Positions 19,293 through 29,500 of a stretch of DNA of 64,000 bases are shown here, one piece after another (the first letter of the stretch is position 1; each line of letters begins with the position of its first letter). The notes beneath the pieces are model-generated. The model did no database searches, had not been told where the DNA came from, and saw only the letters and a list, made by a program, of their open reading frames with translations. Source of the stretch: Acetobacter vaccinii. Lineage in GTDB: Bacteria; Pseudomonadota; Alphaproteobacteria; Acetobacterales; Acetobacteraceae. The DNA lies in contig NZ_CP043506.1 in the NCBI RefSeq assembly GCF_008365315.1, positions 1,780,001-1,844,000 of the forward strand. The letters run 5' to 3'. The position numbers and the translations under genes are program-made.

Positions 19293-19432
19293 CGTTTCCG
19301 AGGACGCTGCGCTTCAGGGCTGTTCATACCTGGAAGCGACCGTCAGAGAAATGCGTCGTCAAGATAAGTGCCGCCGTCACTATTGCAGACCGAGCAGAGG
19401 CGCGCAAGAAAGTGGAAAGAATTAACATAAAT

Positions 19433-19520
19433 ATTACAGTGTACTCGTGGTCGTCTGGCATGTACTGGGTTGGATGAAATGGCTGCTCAAGGGTCTATGA
19501 ATTTTCCATTACAGTGTAAT
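19433..19520 (+). promoter_or_regulatory. Two operator-like ATTACA-G-TGTA(A/C)T sites around the gluQ start
   Basis: ATTACAGTGTACT at 19433-19445 and the perfect palindrome ATTACAGTGTAAT at 19508-19520 lie 75 bases apart. The second lies inside codons 4-8 of gluQ. No known regulator is assigned. Confidence 0.35.
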
Positions 19521-20393
19521 ACATCAAGTACTTATGGCTGGCGGACACGCTTTGCCCCCAGCCCGACGGGCTTTTTGCATCTGGGGCATGTTGCCTCGGC
19601 GCTGCATGGGTGGGCGTTTTCCCGTTCGGGCGGTGCATGGCTGGTTCGGATGGAAGATATTGACCCCCAGCGCTGCCGACCTGCGTATGCTCAGGCCATT
19701 CTGGAGGACCTGGCATGGCTCGGGCTGGAACCAGAGGGTGAGGTGGTGCACCAGTCGGAACGGATGGCGGCTTATGGGCAAGTGTTGGAGACATTGGACA
19801 GGCTGGGCGTGCTTTATCCATGTTTTTGCACGCGCTCGGAGATTGCGCGTGAAAGTACAGCCATGTTTTCCGCCCCGCATACAGCCCCCGATGGCAGTGT
19901 GCTGTACCCTGGTCGGTGCCACCATATGACGGGGGCGGAGCGTGCGGCCCGTATGGCGGAGGGGCAACCCTATGTATTGCGGCTGGACATGGCGCGCGCC
20001 TGCGCCAGGGTGGCGGCACAGCCTCTGACCTATCAGGACCTGGCGCTGGGCACAGTGGAGTGTCAGCCAGAACTGTTTGGTGATGTTGTTCTGGCCCGCC
20101 GGGATGTGCCAGCCTCCTACCATCTGTGTGTCACGCATGATGATGCCGCGCAGGGTGTGACCTTGGTCACGCGGGGGGTGGACCTGCGGCCTGCGACAGA
20201 CCTGCACAGGTTGTTGCAGGCCCTTATGGAGTGGCCAACACCAGCCTATGCGTTCCATCCGCTGTTATGTGATGCCGAAGGCCGCAGGCTGGCCAAGCGG
20301 GATGGTGCCCAGTCGGTGCGGGATATGCGCGCAGCAGGAATGCACGCGCAGGATGTCCGCCATGCAGCGATGGCGGGTGATAAAAAACAGTAA
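19497..20393 (+). CDS. gluQ: Glutamyl-Q tRNA(Asp) synthetase
   Basis: Attaches glutamate to queuosine at the wobble base of tRNA-Asp. It is a truncated glutamyl-tRNA synthetase: the 298-residue product has the class I HIGH-like motif in RFAPSPTGFLHLGHVASALH, the RMEDIDPQRCRP block, a zinc site (CFC at about 118-120 and later GRC with a preceding Tyr), and the KMSKS counterpart RLAKRDGAQS, but no C-terminal anticodon-binding domain. That architecture separates GluQ from GltX. I choose the ATG at MNFPLQC; two ATG/ATG-like starts 6 and 9 codons earlier are also in frame. Confidence 0.9.
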   Translation: MNFPLQCNTSSTYGWRTRFAPSPTGFLHLGHVASALHGWAFSRSGGAWLVRMEDIDPQRCRPAYAQAILEDLAWLGLEPEGEVVHQSERMAAYGQVLETLDRLGVLYPCFCTRSEIARESTAMFSAPHTAPDGSVLYPGRCHHMTGAERAARMAEGQPYVLRLDMARACARVAAQPLTYQDLALGTVECQPELFGDVVLARRDVPASYHLCVTHDDAAQGVTLVTRGVDLRPATDLHRLLQALMEWPTPAYAFHPLLCDAEGRRLAKRDGAQSVRDMRAAGMHAQDVRHAAMAGDKKQ

Positions 20394-20507
20394 TATAGCT
20401 GTCTTCTCCGGTTCCGCCCGACGAGGAACAGGACTAGTGTGTGCCGCGATACAGCAAGTTGTTCCCTGCGCCGTGACCTGGACTGCGGGAACAGTGTCGG
20501 AAAGTAA

Positions 20508-21716
<1,209 letters not shown>

Positions 21717-21720
21717 GAGT

Positions 21721-22926
21721 ATGGCCCGTGTTTTCGCACAGCGTCTGAACGGGCTGCCTGCCCCAGCCACCATAGAAATGGCCCGCCGTGCCCGCGCATT
21801 GCGGGCCGAAGGGCGGGATGTCATCTTGCTGGCGTTGGGGGAGCCGGATTTTCCGACACCGCCTGCGGTGGTGCAGGCAGCCCATCAGGCCGCGTTGGAC
21901 GGGCAGACCCGCTACCCGCCGGTTGATGGCACGCCTGCTCTTAAGGCGGCCATTGCCCGCAAGTTCCTGCGCGACAATGCGTTGGAGTATGCGGCTGACG
22001 AGATCATGGTCTCCAACGGCGGCAAGCAGGTTATTTTTAATGCCTTTATGGCAACGCTTGATCCGGGGGATGAGGTTGTTGTGCCGGCCCCTTATTGGGT
22101 CAGCTATCCGCTGATTGCGCGGATGTTCGGGGCTACCCCGGTTTTTGTGACCTGCCGCGAGGAGGATGGCTTTCGCCTGCGGGCAGACGCACTGGCCGCA
22201 GCCCTGACGCCACGGACACGCTGGGTCGTGCTCAATTTCCCCAATAATCCCACAGGAGCCGTGTGCCAGCAGGACGATCTGGAGGCCATTGCCAAAGTTC
22301 TGCGGGATTACCCTGATGTGTGGATACTGTCTGACGAAATTTACGAACATCTCGTTTTTGATGGTGTGCGTGCAGCCTCGATCGCAGCGGTGGCCCCGGA
22401 CCTCAAGGCCCGTACGATCACGCTGAATGGTGTGTCCAAGGCCTATGCCATGACAGGCTGGCGTGTGGGCTTTGCCGGTGGTCCGGCAGATTTGTTGGCC
22501 GCCATGCGCGGCGTGCAGGGGAATGCTACATCGGGTGTCTGTTCCATTGCGCAGGCTGCGGCCGTTGCAGCGCTGGATGGGCCGACGGATCTGGTGCGGG
22601 AAATGGCGGCTGTGTACAGCAGGCGGCGCACTCTGGTGGTGGAAGCTCTGCGGGCTGTACCGGGGCTGACCTGTGCCATGCCTGAAGGGGCTTTTTATGC
22701 CTATCCGGGCGTTGCTGGCTGCCTTGGCCGCACAACGGCTGCCGGGCGTGTGCTGGAAACGGACTCTGACTTTGCCATAGCCTTGTTGGAGGAAGGGTTG
22801 GTTGCAACGGTGCCGGGGAGCGCCTTTGGGTTCTCGCCCTATCTGCGGCTTTCCTGCGCAACATCGGATGATGCTTTGCGTGAGGCCTGTGCACGTATTG
22901 CAGCATTTGTTGCTGGTTTACGCTAA
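21721..22926 (+). CDS. Second class I aminotransferase, paralogue of the gene upstream
   Basis: A 401-residue PLP enzyme colinear with its upstream neighbour: [44 protein letters not shown], and the lysine segment [16 protein letters not shown], which is identical in the two. The C-terminal half diverges (GLVATVPGSAFGFSPYLRLSCATS). The start ATG is four bases after the preceding stop and has TAAGAG before it. The two genes arose by tandem duplication and are probably cotranscribed. The different substrate-facing residues suggest the copies handle different amino acids, but which ones cannot be read off. Confidence 0.88.
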   Translation: MARVFAQRLNGLPAPATIEMARRARALRAEGRDVILLALGEPDFPTPPAVVQAAHQAALDGQTRYPPVDGTPALKAAIARKFLRDNALEYAADEIMVSNGGKQVIFNAFMATLDPGDEVVVPAPYWVSYPLIARMFGATPVFVTCREEDGFRLRADALAAALTPRTRWVVLNFPNNPTGAVCQQDDLEAIAKVLRDYPDVWILSDEIYEHLVFDGVRAASIAAVAPDLKARTITLNGVSKAYAMTGWRVGFAGGPADLLAAMRGVQGNATSGVCSIAQAAAVAALDGPTDLVREMAAVYSRRRTLVVEALRAVPGLTCAMPEGAFYAYPGVAGCLGRTTAAGRVLETDSDFAIALLEEGLVATVPGSAFGFSPYLRLSCATSDDALREACARIAAFVAGLR

Positions 22927-22933
22927 GCTACTA

Positions 22934-22967
22934 TTCCACTCTCTGCCCGTACGGGTGGGGAGTGGAA
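22934..22967 (+). terminator. Hairpin after the aminotransferase pair
   Basis: TTCCACTC pairs with GAGTGGAA around an inner CCCGTACGGG palindrome, eight bases past the stop. No T-tract follows, so it may stabilise the 3' end rather than terminate. Confidence 0.4.
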
Positions 22968-23022
22968 GCATAAGATGATGCAAGAGCTTTCAAAAAAACT
23001 GTAGTATTTGATACTCTTGCTA

Positions 23023-23080
23023 AAGAAGCCCGCTTGATTGAAAAAAGTTTTTGGGTGTCGCCTTTTTTCAAAAAGGCGAC
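23023..23080. repeat. Candidate dispersed repeat with hairpin
   Basis: A noncoding block with AAGAAGCCCGCTTGATTG, an A/T-run and then a hairpin GTCGCC(T)n / GGCGAC (23057-23080). Similar blocks ending in a GGCGAC-type hairpin are, as I recall, scattered in acetic acid bacterial genomes, but I cannot confirm that here. The right half could also act as a transcription terminator in either direction. Confidence 0.4.
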
Positions 23081-23164
23081 AGACTGCGGTGCTATCTGAA
23101 ATAGTCTTACCACATATGATGAGACTTTACTGAGCCCCCCTTAACCTGCCGCTGATATACCGCC

Positions 23165-24202
23165 CTACTGGCGCAGGGGGTTGGCAGTGTACAGGCCAGA
23201 GAGCCGCGCGGTATCATCGTTTTCCGGTAAGAGGCCGATCAGTTGCAGTTCGTCACAATACTGCGCCACCTGGGTGCGGAGGGCCTTGCCGATAACGGGA
23301 ATAATCGCAGGTTCGGCATGGAGCATCCGGCGGGCGCTGGCGACCGAGAGTTCGGAAATATTGTCGGCAATCATGGTGGCGACATCATCCCGATGGGTGT
23401 CAGCCCACAGGGCGGCATCCCGCAGGGCCAGCACAAGCGCTGTTGCAGCTTCGGGGTCCTGACCCAGAGCTTTAGTGGATGCCCCCAGTACAAGACTTGT
23501 GCGTTCCGCGTAATGCCCGGAGTTACTGCCAACAAGCTCGGAAAACAGGTCAGGTTTTTTCTGTAATAGCAGCCAGCCATAAGGGTCGCGGGTTATGATG
23601 GCATCAATACCGTCTTCATGCGCGGCGTCATCCATATCGGGAAAGGGGGGGAGTTCCACCCACTTGATGCGGTTGAGTGCATCCAGCCCTTTACGGCGCA
23701 TCATAATGGCCAGAAACAGTTTCTCAACGGTGCTCTGTTCAGGGATGGCTACCGTCCGGCCCATAAGCTGGTCCAGCCGGGTAATACCGCTGGTACGGCG
23801 CACCAGAAGCCTGAAATTGCCCGGTTGCACCCCCATGATCAACTGGGCATTCAGCCCGGCATGGAGTGCCTGTATCCAGGCCAGTGCGGGGGCGACGGCG
23901 TAGTTTAGTTCCCCGATTTCCAAGGCGCGTAGAATATCCGGGCCACTGCGCGTGCTGTGTACGGGCTGGATATCCAGATTGTAGTGCGCGAAAAAATCTT
24001 TCTGCTGGGCTGCGGCAAATACAGGGGAATTGTCAGCCTCCAGCCAACCAACCCGTAACCTGCGATACGACCCATCAGGCTGGCGGCTGTGGTGGTGGTG
24101 CCAGGGGGCACCCAGCAAGGAAATGCCAGCACCGGCGGCAGCAAGGCCAGCGCCAGAAAGCAGGGCACGGCGGCGGAAACGGGAAGGAGCGGGGCCAGTC
24201 AT
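23165..24202 (-). CDS. Tat-exported ABC-type solute-binding protein (SsuA/TauA/NMT1-like)
   Basis: A 345-residue periplasmic binding protein of the nitrate/sulfonate/taurine (NMT1) superfamily. The N-terminus RFRRRALLSGAGLAAAGAGI is a twin-arginine-type signal. The mature domain starts LRVGWLEADNSPVFAAAQQK, with HYNLDIQPVHSTRSGPDILRALEIGELNYAV (the typical second-strand and helix block), QLMGRTVAIPEQSTVEKLF and IDAIITRDPYGWLLLQ. No permease or ATPase gene is adjacent, so the transporter partners must be elsewhere, or the protein senses a ligand. The ligand (alkanesulfonate, nitrate, pyrimidine) cannot be told. Confidence 0.85.
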   Translation of the reverse strand: MTGPAPSRFRRRALLSGAGLAAAGAGISLLGAPWHHHHSRQPDGSYRRLRVGWLEADNSPVFAAAQQKDFFAHYNLDIQPVHSTRSGPDILRALEIGELNYAVAPALAWIQALHAGLNAQLIMGVQPGNFRLLVRRTSGITRLDQLMGRTVAIPEQSTVEKLFLAIMMRRKGLDALNRIKWVELPPFPDMDDAAHEDGIDAIITRDPYGWLLLQKKPDLFSELVGSNSGHYAERTSLVLGASTKALGQDPEAATALVLALRDAALWADTHRDDVATMIADNISELSVASARRMLHAEPAIIPVIGKALRTQVAQYCDELQLIGLLPENDDTARLSGLYTANPLRQ

Positions 24203-24277
24203 AGGCCCTGTTTACTACGACTGACCCGGGGTGTCGTCTTGTTCAGTCATGGAAGTGAAAAAAATTCAAAAAGGGGG

Positions 24278-24306
24278 TTTACGACCACATTCAGGCCCGC
24301 TATACG
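24278..24306 (+). promoter_or_regulatory. Promoter of tRNA-Asn
   Basis: TTTACG and TATACG separated by exactly 17 bases; the -10 box ends 12 bases before the tRNA. Confidence 0.6.
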
Positions 24307-24318
24307 ATGCCTCGCTGG

Positions 24319-24394
24319 TCCCGAATAGCTCAGTTGGTAGAGCAAGCGACTGTTAATCGCTGGGTCGTAGGTTCGAGTCCTACTTCGGGAGCCA
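24319..24394 (+). tRNA. tRNA-Asn (GTT)
   Basis: A full cloverleaf of 76 nt: acceptor stem TCCCGAA/TTCGGGA, D-arm with AGCTCAGTTGGTAGAGC, anticodon loop CTGTTAA in stem GCGA/TCGC giving anticodon GTT, T-arm GGTTCGAGTCC, discriminator G and encoded CCA. Reads asparagine codons AAC and AAT. Confidence 0.97.
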
Positions 24395-24721
24395 GCCTGT
24401 ATTTCTCCTGAAAATATAAATCACCTTGTAAGATTAGTCTTTCCTCAGGCTATGCTTTGGCACTGTTGCTGTTTTGTGTGCAGTGGTGCAGGCACCCATA
24501 GTCTCTTTGGCGTTCAGAGCGTGGTTCTTGCCGGGTAGGATGGGTGTGTCAGCAGAAAGCTGATGGCGTTAAAAGCTGGCTTGGTAACGTGCCATGCCAG
24601 TGTGCCGTCTCTCTGCTGGGTGCCGCTGAGAGTTTGAAAAGCAGCCTGCGGAAAGCATTGATCTTGTGTTCTCAAAAGGCTGCGACCCCATGCAGGCTTT
24701 GCCGCATGGGGCTGGGGCAAC
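24395..24721. other. Intergenic region after tRNA-Asn
   Basis: About 330 bases with no supported gene. A hairpin (CCCCATGC/GCATGGGG, 24686-24711) lies just downstream of the minus-strand ridA stop and may end that transcript; no T-tract is seen. Nothing else is recognised, including no integrase or attachment-site duplication of the tRNA end. Confidence 0.5.
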
Positions 24722-25072
24722 TCAGGGCAGGGCGGCAATGCCTGTCAGTTCCACGCGCCAGTCAGGGTCAGCTAGACGGGCTTCCACCGTGGCGCGGGCA
24801 GGTTTGTTGGCGGTATCCAGCCAGGCGTCCCAAGCCCGGTTCATAGCCGCCATATCGTCCATATTTGCCAGAAAAATCTGGACGGAAATCAGGCGGCTTT
24901 TATCCGTGCCAGCTTCGGCCAGCAGGGCATCAACCTGTTGCAAAATATCGGCCATCTGCCCCTGGGCATCCAGGGTGGCATCATCTGCAACCTGCCCGGC
25001 CAGGTACACAAGGCCATTGTGAATGACTGCGCCGCTCAGGCGTTCTTCTGGGGCAAGGCGTGTCAGGCTCAT
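24722..25072 (-). CDS. RidA/YjgF family protein
   Basis: A 116-residue trimeric-fold protein. Family members hydrolyse reactive enamine/imine intermediates released by PLP enzymes. Signs: RLSGAVIHNGLVYLAGQVADDATLDAQGQ (the beta-sheet start with the GQV motif), ADILQQVDALLAEAGTDKSRLISVQIFL, and the C-terminal KPARATVEARLADPDWRVELTGIAAL, where the conserved Arg of the active site sits in the PARA motif. Slightly shorter than RidA itself (about 128) and closer to the general YjgF/UK114 subgroup. It lies 30 bases downstream of panC on the same strand. The link with panC, a vitamin pathway, is not obvious. Confidence 0.88.
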   Translation of the reverse strand: MSLTRLAPEERLSGAVIHNGLVYLAGQVADDATLDAQGQMADILQQVDALLAEAGTDKSRLISVQIFLANMDDMAAMNRAWDAWLDTANKPARATVEARLADPDWRVELTGIAALP

Positions 25073-25102
25073 GGGTTTTCCTTTGTGTCTATGGTGCGTT
25101 TG

Positions 25103-25939
25103 TCAGACGGGCATATTATCAATCAGGCGAATGTCACCCAGGCTTGCAGCGACAAACAGGCGGGTGCCGGGTGTGGCGGCCTGAGTGAGGTGTAAGTCGC
25201 TTTCCGCCCGGAGTTCCAGATAATGTACGGTAAACCCAGCCTGTTCCAGCGTGGCGCGGCACTGGGCCAGGGCGGGTGGTGCAGGCTGGTGGGCACGGAG
25301 AGCGCCCAGGCAGGCTGTAAGGGCCGCTGGCAATGTAGCAGCCTGGGTGCGCTGTTCTGTTGTGAGTCTGCGGTTGCGGGATGACAGGGCAAGCCCGTCA
25401 GCTTCACGCACGGTAGGTACGGGCAGGATTTCAACCGGCAGGTTCAGGTCTGCTGCAAGGCGGCGGATGATGCAGAGTTGCTGGTAGTCTTTTTCTCCAA
25501 ACGCTGCGACATCGGCTCCTGTCTGGAGCAGCAGCTTTGTGACAATAGTTGCCACGCCATCAAAATGTCCGGGCCTGTCACCACCACACAGCATGCCATC
25601 CAACCCCGAGACCAAAACGCGGGTGGAAAATCCTTGCGGGTACATTTCATTTTCGTTCGGGGCGTAAAGCACATCCACCTTGCCTGTGTCGGCCAGCAGG
25701 GCGGCATCCTTGTCCACACCGCGTGGGTAGAGGCGAAAATCCTCGGCATTGTTGAACTGGATCGGGTTGACAAAAATGGTCACGATCCGGCGCGACACCT
25801 TGCCATCCAGCGCATTGACCAGGGTCAGGTGGCCATTGTGCAGGGCACCCATGGTGGGGACCACGCCAATGCGTTCGTTTTCTTTATGCCACTGCGTGAC
25901 CAACTGGGCCAGTTCGGCTCTGGATGTGATGATGTGCAT
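25103..25939 (-). CDS. panC: Pantothenate synthetase
   Basis: Condenses pantoate with beta-alanine using ATP, the last step of vitamin B5 synthesis, in the cytosol. The 278-residue product is normal in length. It shows the HIGH-like nucleotidyl-transferase motif in VVPTMGALHNGHLTLV, the FVNPIQFNNAEDF block, GHFDGVATIVTKLL, AFGEKDYQQLCIIRR (KMSKS-type lysine region) and the catalytic loop VREADGLALSSRNRRL. It is divergent from dnaE with 138 bases between them. No panB or panD is in the window. Confidence 0.95.
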   Translation of the reverse strand: MHIITSRAELAQLVTQWHKENERIGVVPTMGALHNGHLTLVNALDGKVSRRIVTIFVNPIQFNNAEDFRLYPRGVDKDAALLADTGKVDVLYAPNENEMYPQGFSTRVLVSGLDGMLCGGDRPGHFDGVATIVTKLLLQTGADVAAFGEKDYQQLCIIRRLAADLNLPVEILPVPTVREADGLALSSRNRRLTTEQRTQAATLPAALTACLGALRAHQPAPPALAQCRATLEQAGFTVHYLELRAESDLHLTQAATPGTRLFVAASLGDIRLIDNMPV

Positions 25940-26077
25940 GTAACGCCCTGCCTGCGAGGAAAACAGAAAAGCGACCCTGGTCGCGTATCGGGCCGCAGCT
26001 TATCGCCGAAGCGTAGAGTGGGCCAGTGCGGCATGAAGCTGCTGCTGAGGGCATGAAAGCTGTGCTATGGGGGGGGC

Positions 26078-29000
26078 ATGTCCCATGCCGATTTTGTCCA
26101 CCTTCGTGTCCATTCCGCGTATTCCCTTAGCCAGGGGGCTATTCGCGTGCCAGATATTGCTGCCTTGGCGCGGGATATGCGTATGCCAGCCGTGGGTATT
26201 GCTGATTCCGGCAATCTGTTCGGCGCGCTTGAGTTCTCGCAGTACTGCGCCAAAAGCGGCATTCAGCCCATTATTGGCAGTCAGATAGGTCTGCCTGCGC
26301 GTAATGTCCGGCCAGGGGCTGCGGCGGAGCCTGTGGTACTGCTGGCGCAGGACGAGGTCGGGCTGGCCAATTTGCAGTTTCTGTCGTCCAGAGGGTTCCA
26401 GGATTCTGACCCGGCTGACCCGACCGTAAGTATGGAACTCCTGTGTGAAAAATCACAGGGGCTGATCCTGCTGACAGGTGGGTCACGCGGTCCGCTGTTC
26501 AACCTGTTGGCCGAAGGGCAGAAGGACGAGGCCGCCCGCTGGCTTGCCTGCCTGCACGAGGCCTTTGCTGACCGGTTGGTGGTGGAACTGCACCGTCATG
26601 GCCGGCCGTTGGAAAAGGCGGTGGAACCGGGTGTGCTGGCGCTGGCAGCCGACTTTGGACTGCCGCTGGTGGCCACCAATGAGTGCTTTTTCCCCAAGCC
26701 CGATATGTACGAGGCGCATGATGCGCTGGTCTGTATCGCTCAGGGGCGCACCATGGCGGAGCAGGACCGCTTTCGCGTAACGCCCGAACACTGGTTCAAG
26801 CCCCCTGAGGTCATGCGCGCGCTGTTTGCGGACCTGCCAGAAGCTTGCGACAATACGCTCGAAATTGCCCGTCGCTGCGCCATCAAGGTGGAAACGCGCA
26901 AGCCCCTGCTGCCTGTCTGCCCCAAGGTGCGTGAGGGCTCGACTGAGGATGAAACCCTGAGGGCCATGGCGCAGGAAGGGCTGGAACGCCGCCTGAACGG
27001 CATGAACGCTGATGAGGAAACCCGCAAGGCGTATGGGGAACGCCTGTCGTTTGAGCTCGATATTATCTCGCGCATGGGCTTCCCCGGCTACTTCATGATC
27101 GTTGCCGACTTTATCCAGTGGGCCAAGGCGCATGATATCCCGGTGGGGCCGGGGCGTGGGTCGGGGGCTGGGTCGCTGGCGGCATGGTCGCTGACCATTA
27201 CTGACATTGATCCCATTCCGTTTAACCTGCTGTTCGAACGTTTTCTAAATCCCGAACGCGTGTCCATGCCTGACTTTGATATCGACTTCTGTCAGGACAG
27301 GCGTGACGAGGTTATTGCCTATGTCCGGGGGGAATACGGGGCTGACCGCGTAGCCCAGATCATCACCTTCGGAAAGTTGCAGGCGCGTGCAGCGGTCAGG
27401 GATGTCGGGCGTGTCTTGGGCCTGCCATATGGTATGGTCAACCGCGTGGCGGAGCTGATCCCCAACAACCCGGCCAAGCCAGTAACGTTGAAGGAAGCCA
27501 TAGCGGGCGAACCTAAACTTCAGGAAATGCGTGATAGTGACGAGGCTTTGCGTCGGTTGCTTGAAATCGCACAGCAGCTTGAAGGACTGTTCCGGCACGC
27601 CAGTACCCATGCCGCCGGGGTGGTGATCGGGGACAGGCCGCTGGTGGAACTGGTCCCCCTCTACCGCGATCCTAAGAGCGATATGCTGGTCACCCAGTAT
27701 AATATGAAGTTTGTGGAGCAGGCGGGGCTGGTCAAGTTCGACTTCCTGGGCCTGACAACCCTGACTATTCTGAAGCGAGGTGTTGATTTCATTCGCGGCA
27801 TGGGCGCGGATGTCGATCTTGGTACTATCCCGCTGGATGATGCCGCCACTTACGAAATGCTGAGCCGGGGGGACACCGCAGGCGTGTTCCAGTTCGAAGG
27901 TGCAGGCATGCGTGATGTTCTCAAGCAGATGCGCCCGACGCGGCTGGAGGACCTGATTGCAGCTGTGGCTTTGTACCGTCCCGGTCCTATGGCCAATATT
28001 CCTGATTATTGCAGGCGTAAACATGGGGAAGTATGGGAACCCCCGCATGAGGAAATCCGCGATATTCTGGAAGAGACCTATGGCATCATGGTCTATCAGG
28101 AACAGGTTATGCAGATCGCCCAGAAAATGGCGGGCTACAGCCTGGGTGGCGCTGACCTGCTGCGGCGCGCCATGGGTAAGAAAATCCGTGAGGAAATGGA
28201 CCATCAGCGCACGATCTTTACCGAAGGCGCGGTCAAGCGGGGCATAGACAGGGCCAAGGCGGTTGAGGTCTTTGACCTTATGGCAAAATTTGCTGACTAC
28301 GGCTTTAACAAATCCCACGCGGCGGCTTATGCGCTGGTGTCGTACCAGACCGCGTGGATGAAGGCGAACCACCCCGTCGCCTTTCTGGCAGCCTGCATGT
28401 CGCTCGCGCGTGAAAAAACGGAAAAACTGGCAGCCCTGCGGCAGGAGGCGGAACGGATGGATATTGCCGTGCTGCCGCCTGACATTAACCGCTCTCAGGC
28501 TGATTTTGCGGTCGAAAAGCAGGATGATGGCCGTTACGCTATCCGCTACGCGCTGGCGGCGGTTAAAAAAGTCGGGTTTGGCGCTATGGAAGCCCTGGTG
28601 GCGCTGCGGGGCCGTAAACCGTTTGCGGGCTTGCTGGATTTTGCCAGCCGGATAGACCCCCGCCAGATCAACCGTATGCAGATGGAAAATCTGGCCAAAG
28701 CTGGGGCTTTTGACAGCCTTGTACCTGAACGCGCGCAGGTTTTCCGCTCGGCTGATGTCATGCTGCGGCGTGCGCACAGCCAGGCGCAGGAGGCTGCATC
28801 CGGGCAGATTGGTCTTTTTGGCGGCAATGGTGCGGTGGAGCCCCTGCGTCTGGACACGGGGCCAGATTGGCCGGAGTTTGAACGGCTTGCCATGGAGGCT
28901 GAGGCCATTGGCTTCCACATGACAGCCCACCCGCTGGATTCCTATGGGCCAGTGCTGCGCAGGCTGGGGGCCATGCGGTCGTCCCAACTGCTGACAGCGG

Positions 29001-29497
29001 CGGAGGCCGGGGTCGGGCGTGTGCGCATTGCAGGCTGTGTGGTGGACCGTAAGGAACGGCCAACCCGCACGGGGGGCAAAATGGCCTGGGTGCGCCTGTC
29101 TGACGCCTCGGGCGGGTGCGAAGTGACTGTGTTTTCCGAGGTTCTGTCCCGCACGCGGGAACATCTGGTGGCTGGTGTGGCTGTGCTGGTTACGGCGGAA
29201 CTGAAGCTGGAGGGGGAAGCCATGCGCATTACCGCCAGCGATATCGTGACGTTGGAACAAGCTGCGGCACAGGGGCAAAGTGAACTGCGTGTCTGGCTGG
29301 AGCGGGAGGAGGCCTTGCCGCTCCTGTCCTCCATGCTGGGGGAGGTCAAAGGTGGGTCGGGGCGTGTTGTCCTGCTGCCCGGTGTTGCGGATAGCTGCGA
29401 TGTGGAAATACGCCTGCGGGGCAGTTACCGTGTGACACCCGTATTGGGTCAGAAACTGCGGGCGGTGCCAGGGGTCTGCAAGGTGGAGCAGGTCTGA
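26078..29497 (+). CDS. dnaE: DNA polymerase III alpha subunit
   Basis: The replicative C-family polymerase. The 1,139-residue product is of usual length (E. coli 1,160). Domains: PHP (residues about 1-275, FVHLRVHSAYSLSQGAI), palm and fingers with catalytic Asp at about 399 and 401 (PDFDIDFCQDRRDE) and 555 (LVKFDFLGLTTL), the PGRGSGAGSLAAWSL loop, a helix-hairpin-helix and beta-binding stretch, and a C-terminal OB fold (RVRIAGCVVDRKERPTRTGG). As in E. coli the PHP site has lost several metal ligands (for example the second motif is IADSGNLFGAL), so proofreading would come from DnaQ elsewhere. It is the first gene of a dnaE-pabB-pabC run. Confidence 0.97.
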   Translation: MSHADFVHLRVHSAYSLSQGAIRVPDIAALARDMRMPAVGIADSGNLFGALEFSQYCAKSGIQPIIGSQIGLPARNVRPGAAAEPVVLLAQDEVGLANLQFLSSRGFQDSDPADPTVSMELLCEKSQGLILLTGGSRGPLFNLLAEGQKDEAARWLACLHEAFADRLVVELHRHGRPLEKAVEPGVLALAADFGLPLVATNECFFPKPDMYEAHDALVCIAQGRTMAEQDRFRVTPEHWFKPPEVMRALFADLPEACDNTLEIARRCAIKVETRKPLLPVCPKVREGSTEDETLRAMAQEGLERRLNGMNADEETRKAYGERLSFELDIISRMGFPGYFMIVADFIQWAKAHDIPVGPGRGSGAGSLAAWSLTITDIDPIPFNLLFERFLNPERVSMPDFDIDFCQDRRDEVIAYVRGEYGADRVAQIITFGKLQARAAVRDVGRVLGLPYGMVNRVAELIPNNPAKPVTLKEAIAGEPKLQEMRDSDEALRRLLEIAQQLEGLFRHASTHAAGVVIGDRPLVELVPLYRDPKSDMLVTQYNMKFVEQAGLVKFDFLGLTTLTILKRGVDFIRGMGADVDLGTIPLDDAATYEMLSRGDTAGVFQFEGAGMRDVLKQMRPTRLEDLIAAVALYRPGPMANIPDYCRRKHGEVWEPPHEEIRDILEETYGIMVYQEQVMQIAQKMAGYSLGGADLLRRAMGKKIREEMDHQRTIFTEGAVKRGIDRAKAVEVFDLMAKFADYGFNKSHAAAYALVSYQTAWMKANHPVAFLAACMSLAREKTEKLAALRQEAERMDIAVLPPDINRSQADFAVEKQDDGRYAIRYALAAVKKVGFGAMEALVALRGRKPFAGLLDFASRIDPRQINRMQMENLAKAGAFDSLVPERAQVFRSADVMLRRAHSQAQEAASGQIGLFGGNGAVEPLRLDTGPDWPEFERLAMEAEAIGFHMTAHPLDSYGPVLRRLGAMRSSQLLTAAEAGVGRVRIAGCVVDRKERPTRTGGKMAWVRLSDASGGCEVTVFSEVLSRTREHLVAGVAVLVTAELKLEGEAMRITASDIVTLEQAAAQGQSELRVWLEREEALPLLSSMLGEVKGGSGRVVLLPGVADSCDVEIRLRGSYRVTPVLGQKLRAVPGVCKVEQV

Positions 29498-29500
29498 GCC

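Noticed and set aside
24319..24394. tRNA-Asn as integration site of a genomic island
   Set aside because: No integrase, no direct repeat of the tRNA 3' end and no composition change is visible next to it.
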